From positions 60,106,773-60,170,772 of the forward strand of contig OW804095.1 of NCBI GenBank assembly GCA_942159475.1: a stretch of DNA of 64,000 nt. Direction: 5' to 3'. The position numbers were made by a program, and so were the translations under genes. The notes beneath the pieces are model-generated. The model was not told where the DNA came from, ran no database searches, and saw only the letters and a list, made by a program, of their open reading frames with translations. The stretch comes from Sthenelais limicola. Taxonomy: Eukaryota > Annelida > Polychaeta > Phyllodocida > Sigalionidae. This document shows, piece by piece, positions 1-12,100 of this stretch. Positions within the stretch are counted from its first letter, which is position 1, and each line of letters opens with the position of its first letter.

Positions 1-381
1 TGGGACTTATTATGTAGTAGCAAAACATGAAGCACACATGTTGGTACAGTGTTGTTCGGTGTGAATATGTGTAACACCTTTTTTATCTTTATTATTTCAA
101 TTAAAGGACAATCATATATAATTACATTCAATGTTCAATGTTTTCATACGTTGCCTGATAAATGGCACAAGAATAATAGCAATGATACTGCAATATTAAA
201 TAAGACTAAATTAGCTTTACAACCATCAAATACCTATATAACTTGATTAAATTAGATATTTAAATCATACGAACTACACACCTTACAAAGGATACATATT
301 TAATAGAAGTACACTTATTAGCATACAGTATATTAATTAAGTCGATAGTTGTTTAGCAAGATCGATTGTGACGATACCTAC

Positions 382-3300
382 ATTGAAGAGTTTTGTTAAT
401 GCAGTTGAGTTCTTTATCAAAGGCTTTATAACCGACTGTTCCGCAAATTCTGTTATAGTTTCTATGTGGGGTATTGGCCTAGGCGCGGTCAGAATTGCTG
501 CCAGGTTTGCAGTATAATAGGCGGATATCAGAATAGTGAACAACCAAATTATCACCACGAGGGCCCTTGCCGATGTAGATATGGGATATGTAGTCGCAGC
601 TGTAGATATAAAAAGAACTGAATAACTAGCCGTCGCAAATGCAGTATAAATCTATGCAAACTTAGACATTTTTTGACAGACCTTTCCTTTTAAATCTGAA
701 ATCTGAAATTTAAATCAAACATGTTGTGACGCTTTTCATTTATATCTACTGGTAGCCTACATAAGGCAAAAAAATAGGTGTGTTTCCGATTTACACCCCC
801 CTCCCTACCTAGAAAAACCTTCCCCTACTTGATTTTTTTTTACCATATCTTACTGTTTTAGATTTTTTTTACAAAAAAGCTAATAAAAGCAGGAAAACAG
901 GTTTTCCTAACCCGGAACTGTCAAAAAGCACATTTCCCTTGTTTAAAACAACTATTGTTATGGAATAGACATTTTGTTTAGTTCCTGGGAGGTGGTTTCC
1001 TATATAAAAAAAAGTTACCCCCTACCTAGTTTTCAGCCAGATAAATCGGAAACAACTATTTTTGTAGAAAATCTCATCGGCGCCATACAATATAATAACA
1101 TTGTATTGGAGAATTGGAGTCCTTATAGTGATTTAAATAATGAGGTATTATATCGAATTATTCGTGTTTGGGAAATAGGCTATACAACTAGGAGTGCAAC
1201 TTACATTGGCCCAATATATTAGTGTAGACGAACCAAAAGCTCTCTCGGCTCAACTTTCCTTTTCCTCTACAGCCTTTATATTCATCTTCTTTTGATCTCA
1301 CACCTAGCGGACTATCTTGTGCCAAATTAGCAGCAGTGGCGACCGGTATAGCCAAATTTATTATAACAAGACATAGCCCAAACGTAACAATAAACACAAT
1401 AGAGTAAACCCAAACCATGAAATGGAAAGGGTCGAATATCTTCTCTAGTGGAGAAGCATCCCCTTTTGGCTTCTTCATGAGAATACTCGAGTCACCTTCC
1501 ATGAAAACAGATGTAAAATCGACAACTGCAGACCTCTCCATCGTAATTGTGATCGGTCCAGCGATCATGTGCGCTTTCTGAAAAAAAAGAATGGTATGCA
1601 CACTACCCTCATTTTAGATATAAACATGGAATTTGTTACCGTTGTCAATGTGTTTAGGATTAGGAACCAACTATTTATCTTTGCACCAATGCAAGCTCAC
1701 ATTTCACAAGTAAAAGGGCTATACAGTCCATGTAGTCCATTAAAGCCGATTCTCATGCGATTCTCACGTAATTTAGTGCAAAATTAAATTTTTGCGGCGC
1801 AAAATCGCATGGGAATCGGCTTAGTGGACTAGACCCTTACTTGTTAAATCTTGTTATGGTAAAAGTAATTATGTATTGTTGAAAAATGCAAGGTGTTCAA
1901 TTGATTATCTCTTTATTCATTGGATTCTATATCGGAACCATATATACCCTTTCCAGTATTAGTCCCATTTCTCCATTCCATATGTTTGCGGAAACCTCAA
2001 CGCCGACCACTTCGTCCTCTGGTACAACAATACGATAGCTTAACGGAAAATATATAAAACTGCACCAATGACTCGATGGCTGAATGCTGAGGTAAATCTA
2101 ACAGAGTTCATCAATCCATTAATTAAATAACACTGCATGGGTGTCCATCATTAATTTTAGAAATTGATTAACCAAGCAGTCCAATCATTGGGAACCATTA
2201 CTTCGAAATTATAGAAATTCTGCTAAATATGTTGCTAAGTAGTTGTGAGAGAATTAAAATTAGGCTATTAGATACTGTCAAATATTTCCAATATGTCACA
2301 CTTCATGAGTTCATCTTGAGGCACCTACCTGAAATTCAATCTTGATTTCATTTCCTCGAGGAGATCTATGCAAAAACCCGTGTATGTCACATTTTCCTGG
2401 GTTCCACTGTTTCTTTTCTTGATGACAAATGGGTGGACCTGTCACAAATATATATAGTTACGGGTAGAATAGGGTTTTTTTTAAGTTCAATCTTAACTTT
2501 AACTCAACAGGGTTGCACATATTATACGGAATTATAGAAGAACGTGTTATTGTGCTTGCAGCGGGGAGCGTTTTGGAATATCTTTCATTAGACATCATAC
2601 TTTAATATTTGTATTGATCATTACCGACCGTGTAAGCCTGAATACCATTGGCATCGCTATTAAAGTAATAAATCAGTATGTAGCACCTCGATCATAGATA
2701 TGTTGAGCATTTGACCACCAAATTCCTTAAAGCGATTGCTGAAGACGCTGTCACTTGTGATATTCAGTCCAGATGTTTTGCTCCATGCGCCAATATTTAC
2801 AAATTTAGTTCGATTCACCATATGCTCATGGATTTTCCTATCAAACTCCTTTGTGCGGTAAAGTTCGAAGATACTCATGTTGTTGAGGCCATCCCTTCCA
2901 TATTGGACTCCATACAGAATGCCATCGAACCTATTCTGAAAGATTTTGTATCGGGCAAAAAACGGAAAGTTGGCGAGGTAAATATACATATTCATGGAAA
3001 TGCCGAGGTAAATTAAATAATTAAAAGAGACATAATCTGATAGGAATATCTGCAATGCGTTTTTCACCTGTCGTAACAAATCAGATATTCCCTTGTATGA
3101 TTTGACATTCTTGCATTTATCTTCCAGAGATCCAATCAATTCAAAGGCGACCGATATAGCTTCTAATAGGTAGAATTCTTCATTCTGCACAATATAAATC
3201 AACAAAATTATTTATTGAATATATATGTGAGTGTTAATATTCCATATGCATGGGAATTATATATTATTCTTCATAGTAATTTCACCCTCATACACGACAG

Positions 3301-6300
3301 TATTTTAGTACTCACCCATTTAGTTTATTTCATCGATTATAACATTGAAGATGCGCACCGAAAATTGACGATTGCTACTTAAATAATAAGTGTTATTTCT
3401 CATATCGTTAACCAATAATGTCAAGCGGTAGATGTAAGATAAATAATAATTGTAATTTCTCATATCATTAACCAATAATGCGGTAGATGTAAGATAATTA
3501 GAGTTTATTATACTGTGAAGCTGTTTTGTCTTGCATCGGCCATCAAACCCCTGGAGAAAAGGCAATTTCGTCCAGCATGCGATGAAGAATGGACATCGGC
3601 TGTTAACAATACGAGGTTTTCTTTATTCCATCGGCGGAGGTCAAAGTTACTTGGTCGAACTCCAGTTCCCACTGCTAGCCACATGAAACGCTCCATATTC
3701 ATATTGAAGTCGGTCACCTGTCAAAGCAATTCTACATGACAAGCTCTGGCAAGTATCAATAGAGTGAATGCTAATGACCAGGTATTTGGCAGGCTGCGGT
3801 TTGGACAGCGACAATTTCCCTGGCACCACCGGAGTGAGTGCGCATTTCCCAATTCGGAAGAATTGCATTAAATTTTTGTCCTTCCTTAACAAACCCGCTC
3901 AATGTAAACACCTGCTGGTCCTTCGTTATATACGCGCGATATCTCACCTCGCTACAATCGTTATACTTATATAATTGTTATGATGTACGTATTGACACCA
4001 ACACTCCTGTTTACCCCAAATTTATAGTAATAAATCTTCTTGAAACACAATTATTTTTACATCTACAGTTGTGCTGGGTTGTGCTATAATAGTGGCATAG
4101 ATATAGTAAAACTGAGCAAAAATATAGCGCTGAATAAGAGATGGAAAAATATTGACTATGGCTGCATTAATATTTTTCTCAGAAAAATGGTCTAAAATAG
4201 GGGTTTCTTCCGTAATTCCATTATATTCGTTGTAGATGCATAACATGTGAATACCCATTGCTTCTTTTCCCCCACATAATCCATTTGTGGTGGCTAAAAT
4301 GGTGTCATAACACAATTTCAGAAGATATTGCCTATTATGTCGAATTCGGAAAAATTACCAAAATAGGTATCATATAAAATACAGATTTGCCTGGGTCGGA
4401 CATCCATCTTCTATAACGATGGCACACACAATAATGCACATCAAGACGCCGACGGCCTGTACAAATGTCCCGTTTTTATGTCACCCCTATCTCTGAGAAC
4501 AATTAGCAAAATAATGTGAGTCTTAATTCGTGGTTGACTCTGGGTTCTTATGGCTTCAATGATGCTAAAACGCAAAACAAAATAGCAAAGCACGCCTCAT
4601 TATTACCGTGGTTGTTATATTTGTCTGCAAGTCACTTCCCCTTGATATGCGTTAAAGCATCAATAGTCATTCTACGTAGATATGGTTCCAGTTGATAATG
4701 AATATTGAATAAATATTACCCAACAACACGAATACATTTGCAGCAAAAGTCTTTGACTGAACTTACCCATTTGAGGAGAATTCTTAAATTCTCTTCAGAA
4801 TACATCACCAACATGTAGGCGTAGATGTTGATTCCTGTTTTGTCTATGTACACCTTAATGAAGTGGACCTGCTGCCTAATAACCCACTGAGTAGTTTCGG
4901 GATCCGAGCTCCTCCCATCTAAGCCATATATGGCCAAGGCCTTGGCGTGCTTGCCCCTAGACAACCACTCGGCAAAGCGGCTCGCCTCACCTGACACTTT
5001 TGACCAACAGAAAGCTTCATGAAAATCTATATTGTTAGCTCCGAGTTAGACTCGTTCGAAGGTAAGTTCGTCGGCAGATTTCTCTTCTTTTTATTCAATC
5101 ATCACTCGGAGAACCAATTCGATTTGATGTTTCGATTTAATTTTCGTTAGTTACTTCATTTCCAATATTTACAGTAAGTGTTGCATCAGTCGTTCGATTT
5201 CTTGATATGTAAATATGTAATTTTCAACGGTGGTTTGGTTAGCAAAAGGAGCAGAAAAATGAGATATGCAATGTATTGTACCACACCATGTATCTTGATA
5301 TGTATGTGACGTATCTCTCTCTAGGTAAGTTAAGTATTGATATCATTATAACAACGAGAGTAAAATTAACTAGAGTAGAATTAAAGAGAAGCTCTATTGG
5401 CTTGCTTCTGCTTCCCGAGTTGTTTGGTCCGGCTGTGAGCCGGAGTAAGGGCTCGGGTTGAGAAAATCGGTGAAAGGACCATAAAAGGCAGCTGTTCTCA
5501 CACATTTCAACACATTGATTCATACAGAGAAATGAAAATATCACTAAATTTAACATTGGTGCGCACTGATTTGAAAGATCATACTGTAACCTATGGATGT
5601 AAAAGGAGTAGAGTATAGACATTGATATGTTTTATATGGTTCAAATCGAAGTGTTGGATATGATCAAATAGAAAAGACTGACTGAAAATAAGTCAACAAA
5701 TCAATTACCTCATGATACTCATTTTGGGGAGAAATTTTAGAATGAGATGTACAGGTCCCGAGCTACAGATGTTCTGAACCTGATTCTCAAGTTATAATTC
5801 AGATTTATGTAATATTTAAACAATAGTGAACGAAACTTTACTAGCACCTCCAAAACGGAAAAAGAGCAGAGAGATATATTCTGTCCGAAAAGTTGTTGAC
5901 ACATGATTCCTTAACTCTTTTAAGGGGAGGTAAAAAGTGGGGGATTTTTTACTTCAAACCTTTGCCCCCTGAATCGCCGTTTGCGACCGACCATGGCCAA
6001 GTATATACAGCTGTATTCTATTGCGCTGCCTCTGTTTTATGTGCAGCAGCAGCTGTTTTGCTTAACAGGAAGGAAGAGCTGGTAATACTGGCCCTGTTTC
6101 TCCATGGTTGATTGCAATGAGCGACTCGCTGGGCAAAGGGTTGACAGGTCCTTGTCATAAATAGAAATCAAAAATCTCCCACTTTTCCCTCCCCTAAAAG
6201 GTACAAAGGAATCACGTGTCAACTACTTTTCGGATAGACTATAGTAATTTTGTGAAGGCCCTTTAAGAAGGAACAGACAACCTCGGACAACCTCGGATAA

Positions 6301-8082
6301 AAGGGTCACCGCCAGGGCCATTAGCCCGTTGACTTTGGCCCATCAGATACCAAGATAAGGTTTCACCGACTCATGAGTTAAACCTCTCTTTAATTTTACT
6401 CTCGTCTTGTTGCTAGGAAATGCTGCGACTAATAGGCGTTCCATTGATAGGAATATTATTCCGTATTGATTTGTCATAAATCTATTCCTGAAGAACCCAC
6501 CTACTGAATTATCGTAGAAGAAGATCACGAGGTCTGCCAATGCTATTGGCTCCTGGTCTAGAATGGCCTCCAAAGCTTCAAAAAGCAAATGTGATCCCGG
6601 ATTAATGTGAAGAACGGGAGCATTTGCTCCCAGTTTGACATTGCAATTAGTTGGTGTCACTGCAATTCTGGGCGTGGTTGAGAGTGACGTCAAAAGCCTA
6701 TCCAAGTGACAATCCGACAAGGTAATATGCAGCTGAGTGGTATTATTTGGTTCTTGCTTTGTGATATGCATATCTGTAAGGTAACAATACATTCTATCCA
6801 TTCGATGATTTGAAGCATTCAACATTTCGAATCACATAACTATAACATATTTTTACAAATATACTTTGTCAGCGTCTGCTGAAAAATAATGTCTTTAATG
6901 ATAATCATTTGTAACTGGCATGCCAATGGTGACTGTAAATTCTAGATTAGATCAAACCAGGTTGCTTATCTTTATCAGCAAGATTTGTGTTACTTTTGTC
7001 ACCATAAAGCAAGCATGCATACGACAACTGTAGTTTGGTGGTGCATGTAACGGAAAAAGGAAATGTTTATTTATCTCAAATAGCTTATTTATCTCTATAA
7101 ACACTGTAACTAACATTTGCTAGATAAACATATTACATACAACGTTGAACAGCCCGTGTCAGGTTTTCCAGAGATTCTTCTACCTTGAGGGTTGCCACAG
7201 ACTTGGTGTACTGTCTTTCTATTCTCTCAATGAAGGGGTGGAGGCGATCTGACACACTGCTGTTCCCAATGTGATGAATGAAAACACCTGTTTGTGGAGA
7301 AAATATTGCAAGAATTACCAAACCAGTGGTGTCGTCATAGTGAATCTTAATAGTATAAAGGATTGGGTTGGAAAAGCCTTCAACCGCATCTGACATGGTG
7401 GCTGTATGCATAACTATATGTGTCCATTTGATTGTCAAAGGCTATGCAGAACAGAAGCAATTGCTGGTCAGCGGGGTCAGTAAGTAGGCACTTTCTGTAC
7501 AGGCAGAAGTGACTACTGTCCATATACTTTTAGACTTTACGGGCACAATTTAGCTATGATTTGTCGAATAGTCTCAAAGATTTGCTGAGGTTGCAAACGT
7601 TGTGGCCTGACAATATAATTATACATACATTTCAACAAATATACAACATACATATAGATTCTGACTCAAGACCCAGACTATGTACATGTATGATATGTAT
7701 ACACCAGCTGCATTCGAACAAGCAGATTGTCAATAAAAAAAAATGAATATGAAATTGAAAGCAATGATAAAGTATATTTGAATAAGCAGAATTCCTCTTG
7801 CCTTAAAGACTATAAATATTAATTAATGAGTGAATGTTTTGAAATTGTTTATGCATCGAGCTGATCTTTGTAGACATGCACATATATATTTCCTTTTAGT
7901 AGTAATGGATGTTTACGACATAGTACCACTAGTTTTACCTTACCTATAGTGAAGTTAGATAGAGATCCTTCGCTATTGCAGCACAGAATTAAATTGCCTA
8001 GAATGATCCCAGCCAAGTAAAACACACCCGCCATGGAGAACAATAGAGCTTCTTCCTTCCGCCCAAACAGGCTGATGAACAT
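382..8082 (-). CDS. Ionotropic glutamate receptor paralog 1 (iGluR-1), 3' end beyond the window
   Basis: Ligand-gated cation channel subunit of the plasma membrane. Exons in gene order: 8082-7944, 7287-7141, 6773-6501, 4990-4767, 3717-3514, 3184-3068, 2935-2687, 2438-2329, 2038-1948, 1577-1205, 599-382. All joins keep frame and give 715 codons. Residues 1-46 hold a hydrophobic signal peptide. The amino-terminal domain runs to about 440 and S1 from about 450 to 565. M1 is about 570-595, the M2 loop ends at 642, and M3 is about 655-679 with SAYYTANLAAIL. The ligand-contact motif GPITITMER keeps the canonical Pro526, Thr528 and Arg533, and S2 begins with an NST triplet. The M2 site equivalent to the AMPA Q/R site is Gly641. 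The remaining S2 and M4 exons lie left of position 1. The gene is transcribed divergently from iGluR-2. Orthology class (delta, NMDA, epsilon or other) is not resolved. Confidence 0.9.
777..1056. mobile_element. Non-autonomous inverted-repeat element, family D, copy 1
   Basis: Lies in iGluR-1 intron 10. It opens with GGTGTGTTTCCGATTTACAC followed by a C-rich run and CTACCTAG, and closes with the inverted counterpart (CTACCTAG...AATCGGAAAC). The interior shares the AACAACTATTGTTATG and GGAAAACAGGTTTTCCTAAC stretches with copy 2 at 38859-39336. No coding capacity. Confidence 0.65.
1711..1839. mobile_element. Short palindromic element, family I
   Basis: In iGluR-1 intron 9. The two arms (GTCCATTAAAGCCGATTC with ATGCGATT, and AATCGCATGGGAATCGGC with TTAGTGGAC) are near-perfect inverted repeats around an AT-rich centre, so the whole 130 bp can fold into a hairpin. 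It looks like a miniature inverted-repeat element. Only this copy is seen in the window. Confidence 0.6.
3381..3495. repeat. Two-unit tandem duplication in iGluR-1 intron 5
   Basis: Two units of 60 and 55 bp, each AAATAATAA...ATTTCTCATATC(G/A)TTAACCAATAATG...CGGTAGATGTAAGAT, lie head to tail just downstream of the exon 5 donor. The second unit lacks TCAAG. It makes a repetitive but meaningless minus-strand ORF. Confidence 0.75.
5877..6243. mobile_element. MITE-like element, family K, copy 1
   Basis: About 365 bp in iGluR-1 intron 3. Long terminal inverted repeats read CTGTCC(A/G)AAAAGT(A/T)GTTGACAC and AGGGGAGG...AGTGGG, and the same ends and interior recur at 43053-43418. Flanking TA dinucleotides suggest a TA target-site duplication, as for Tc1/mariner-type non-autonomous elements. 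The superfamily is an inference. Confidence 0.8.
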
Positions 8083-9111
8083 TCAGCCCCAACTGCTTTT
8101 CCAGATACTGGTATTCTTCAGTTGTTTTCTTGGATCCATACCTTTTGCCGACAGGAAGCAGGGGTAAAAACTTAGGGAACGTAGAAGAAAGCTTAGGGCA
8201 AATGGATGCATGTTCGAAACCTTTTAGAGGATGCATGTCACATGTACATAAGATCCATGGTCCATGTAACTGTATAGATGTAATAATATTTACAATACGT
8301 GCCAAACTCTGAAACCTGAAAGTTTCACCATCCTTGCCTACGACTCATGGGGAGCCTTTCTTATATCCTCGCGTCGATGAGGACTGAATCAACTGCATAA
8401 ATGGTCTAATGACGTTTTTTGTTGAAAAAGAATTAGTTTTTAATGCGTTAGTTCTGAGATAAGAAAGAATATATTAGATACTATTGAATTGTTATCAGTT
8501 ATTTGAGCTAAAGCATAATATAGCATTCTCCGCTTTTGTACTAGTGTAGCGTGTAAACCAAACAAAATGAAAACCACCTGACATTTCCATAAAACAGTTT
8601 ATAAAGAAGCGACTCAATCAAGTTTACAACTTTAAGGGCCACAACGTCCCATGAGTGGAATTAGAGATCAAAATCAAGCAGATTGATTCGTTAAAATCGT
8701 TGAACCAGTTTCATGTCGAACATGAAGCTAGTTGATAATTCAATGCATAATTTATGAGACTCATGTATGAAATTTCAGTCGTTCAGTCGCATTGATGTAG
8801 TATCGTGAATATAATGATGCTTTTCGAAAGGTCGAATACCTATTTAACAAGTGGATTAAATTGTTTATCTATGTTCTTGAAACTCACTACAAGAGGCTGA
8901 ACCAAACTAAAAAAAGAGACATTTGGCAAGGAAGCCTCTGTGATGTGGCCTTTTTTAAAAAAATACATTTCATACTTTCAAATCATTTTAAATAGAACTT
9001 TGAGAAGTATGTTTATTATACTTAAGACATACTTATATTATACCATGCAGGGATAAAAAGCTTTGGATTCTAGCTAATCTCCCCATTGGATCGCCCTGAT
9101 ATTTGGTCGGG
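8083..9111. promoter_or_regulatory. Shared 5' region between divergent iGluR-1 and iGluR-2
   Basis: This 1,029-bp interval separates the start codons of the head-to-head receptors, so it must hold both promoters and 5' leaders unless further non-coding exons lie elsewhere. I see no convincing TATA box, no CpG island and no repeat element in it. The promoter role is inferred from gene arrangement only. Confidence 0.4.
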
Positions 9112-12100
9112 ATGGAGGCATATCATATCAAGTCAAAAACAACTATCAGCATCCTCGGGGTGTGGATCATATGGAATATATTTCAAAATATATTTGGTTT
9201 GCCTCAATCCTACGATACAGCACCAAGAATTGGTAGGTCCTCTTTGTTCTTAATGTCTTCACATATCTGAATGTCGGTTGGGAATCATAGAATATATCTT
9301 ACTCTTTAAATCGAATCAAACACCGATACGCACTTCTCTCAGTTGACCACAGTGAATGGACTTGTCTTCCAAACTAATGTTGCATACCATGCTGACGTAA
9401 TCATATTAATTCTATTATCATTAAGGACTAATATTAGGAGAAGAGGGTGTAATGCAGGAGGAGGATCTTGACCAACTGTCAACATTTCTTCGTAATGAGT
9501 GCGGGATTGAAATTCAGCCAATATTTAATGACACAGAAGGCGCCATCACATTTTTAAGTAAGTTGTTATGAACCCTCAATAAGCCAATTGCATTTCTTGG
9601 GTATCTTTCATAACCGCACGTTTAATTCTTAAATTGTTACCACGATCAGGTATATTTTTCATGTGTATACTGTAAAATCCCTTCATATATATTATTTGTT
9701 ACTTAACACTATGTCCATCCACAGTTCTACTTTCTACTTTAGAAGATTTGTTAGACTAATCAAGAGAGTTTTTTCTATTGTTCGTTACATGCTGGGATCA
9801 TGCATATATTGGGAAAATAGCATACTATTATTACCAAGCACTGATACATCATTGTGAATGTGATAAAAAGTAAAGGAGTTTGAAAGAATAATGTACATCT
9901 GTACATCTTTTATCTACCTTTAATTTTAAAACATAGAAAATCTGACGCAATATGATCTTGATATATAAAAAAGCTAAAAAGTAAAAATACCCTTCCTGTC
10001 GCCTTTCATATGAAGAAAGCAATTAAGTATTTTGCTTTCAGATAATCGACAGTCGGGTCACCTTGAGGGCTTGGTTGGAGTGGCAACATGTCAAATATCT
10101 GCAGCGTTTGATATATTATCCCAGGAATTTAATTTTAAAAATATAGTCTTACTACAATATGAAGTTTGTTCCCTAAAGCAAAACCTTCCCCAATCATTTT
10201 ATTATCTCACACCCAAACCCTCACATATAGCTGGAGCTGTTTTGAACCTGATATTCTATGATCGTTGGAAGTTCATAACAATTATCTATGATGAAACTAC
10301 TCTTCCAGGTGAATTTCGATAGATTTCTATATTATTACACTCTCCCGCGCAACGTATCCGCACGATACGAAAATGAATACGATTTTCTTGTACCCACTTT
10401 TGATACGATTTTTTTCGTCTCAGGCGTTTTTCGTACCTGGGAAAGCTAAATCTCCTAATGCCTGGTGTGCGGTGATGCGTTAAGAGTTGGCCGTGTGCGG
10501 CAGTGCGTGAAGGGGTGTGCGCTCACCCGTGACGGTGTGAGAAAGCAGAGAAAAAAACCTGCCCATGCTTGGGTTTGATCTAGCAACCTTGTGATTATGA
10601 ATCAAGTGCTCTAACCATTACACCACTGAACCAGCTATCAACATGGCCTCAACTAATCAATCTGAATGTTATGCCGACTTGAGTGATTCTTTATACCAAC
10701 AGAAACAATCAAATGTACACATTTCTCATTTGGACCCATACATGTAGAGATGCGTCACTAACGTCGCCAGTTGGTGGCGCAACTATTTGGGGAGGAGCGT
10801 GGGAAAGGATTTCTCAGGGGAATCATAGGGTCTAAGTGTACTATGTACTATGTACTTTAGTTCTAAAAAGTAATCGTTAAAAGGCATTTTAAAAAGTTGT
10901 GGTCATCTAAAGTTGGCCATATCATGCCACTGCTCACTCACCTGCATGGCATTCACACCTAATGTCGCACATATCTGACTCTCGGACACTCATTCATAGA
11001 AACCCCTCTCAACTAAACTAAACAATGTAATGCTACCTCCATATTATCCAAATATTACTTTCCAAATTCTCGTCATAATTTAATCCATCCTTTTATAATT
11101 CCTCCCACATTATTAATCTGACAGAATGTGTAAACATTAGCGTCCATTGCGATGTGTTTGAGTGACTTCCAGAATTATACCAATACACTTACATTCAGGG
11201 CTGGTTCTGGGCTAATTTTTGTGTTCAGATCGGAATTATTTTGTGCATTTTCTGGAAATCTCACCCATCTACCAATCGCGCATTCAGTAGTAGCGCGCAT
11301 CCAAAACCCAATACGAAAAACGCAGCACGAATACGGAGCATATCATATTTCGTCTCCGTGATTCAAATGACCGTTTTTCGTATCAGAAGTTCAGGCAATT
11401 TCGTCACAACAGTTCACCAGTAGCGTTCGCGGTGCTCGGTAGACAAATATCGTCTCACTGAAGACGAAATAACTTGCCGCTCCGTATCGCGCGGGTACGG
11501 CGCGCGGGAGAGTGTATATGCCAATACTGCTATATGTTGCGCTTTTATATCGTTAAACTCCATGTTGTTATGTGTCTATTATCCTTTCTGCTATGTCTGG
11601 AAGATCTGTGTGCAGAAGACATTACCTCATTTCCTGTTATTCTATTTTGAAAATAAAAAAACACTATTATATATACTATATAAGAACATAGCCTAAAATT
11701 AAATGATCACAAATAATATCTCTAACAACTTCCTTCCTTTGAAGATTCTAAACCACTTCAAGAACTATATATTCGTCTCAGTGAACAACATATAGCCTTT
11801 GCACCAGTTAACCTTGGGAAAGAATATGATGAATTTGTTTCAAACGAAGAGGAAAACAGGAGGATATCAGAGATAGAAGATGTCATAAATGCAGAAGCGA
11901 TAGGAAGAAAGTCTAAAAATGTTCTCATAGTTACAGGAGATAGGAATCTGCGCTGGATTCTGCAAATGGTACTGGTGAATCATTTGCCTTTGTCTTAATA
12001 TGCCTAGTGAAATTTGTAGTTATAATAATAAATGGTTTGACGTACCTTAATCAGTTCCTCTCTGTTCACTTTTCTCCAGGCGATCCGCAGAGGTCTGATC

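Noticed and set aside
974..1222. 82-aa plus-strand ORF
   Set aside because: It overlaps a family D element and is antisense to the iGluR-1 pore exon.
4022..4342. Minus-strand open frame with LKLCYDTILATTNG, resembling part of an iGluR amino-terminal domain
   Set aside because: Exons 4 (4990-4767) and 5 (3717-3514) join in frame without it, and exon 6 already provides the homologous segment. No phase-compatible splice pair was found.
4370..4470. Hydrophobic minus-strand stretch with VGVLMCIIVCAIVIEDG, like an M4 segment
   Set aside because: It is isolated, with no upstream S2 sequence, and lies inside an iGluR-1 intron between amino-terminal-domain exons.
6351..6500. Continuation of the iGluR-1 exon 3 open frame
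   Set aside because: Exon 3 ends at a GTGGGT donor at the same place and phase as in the paralogs; the rest is intron read-through.
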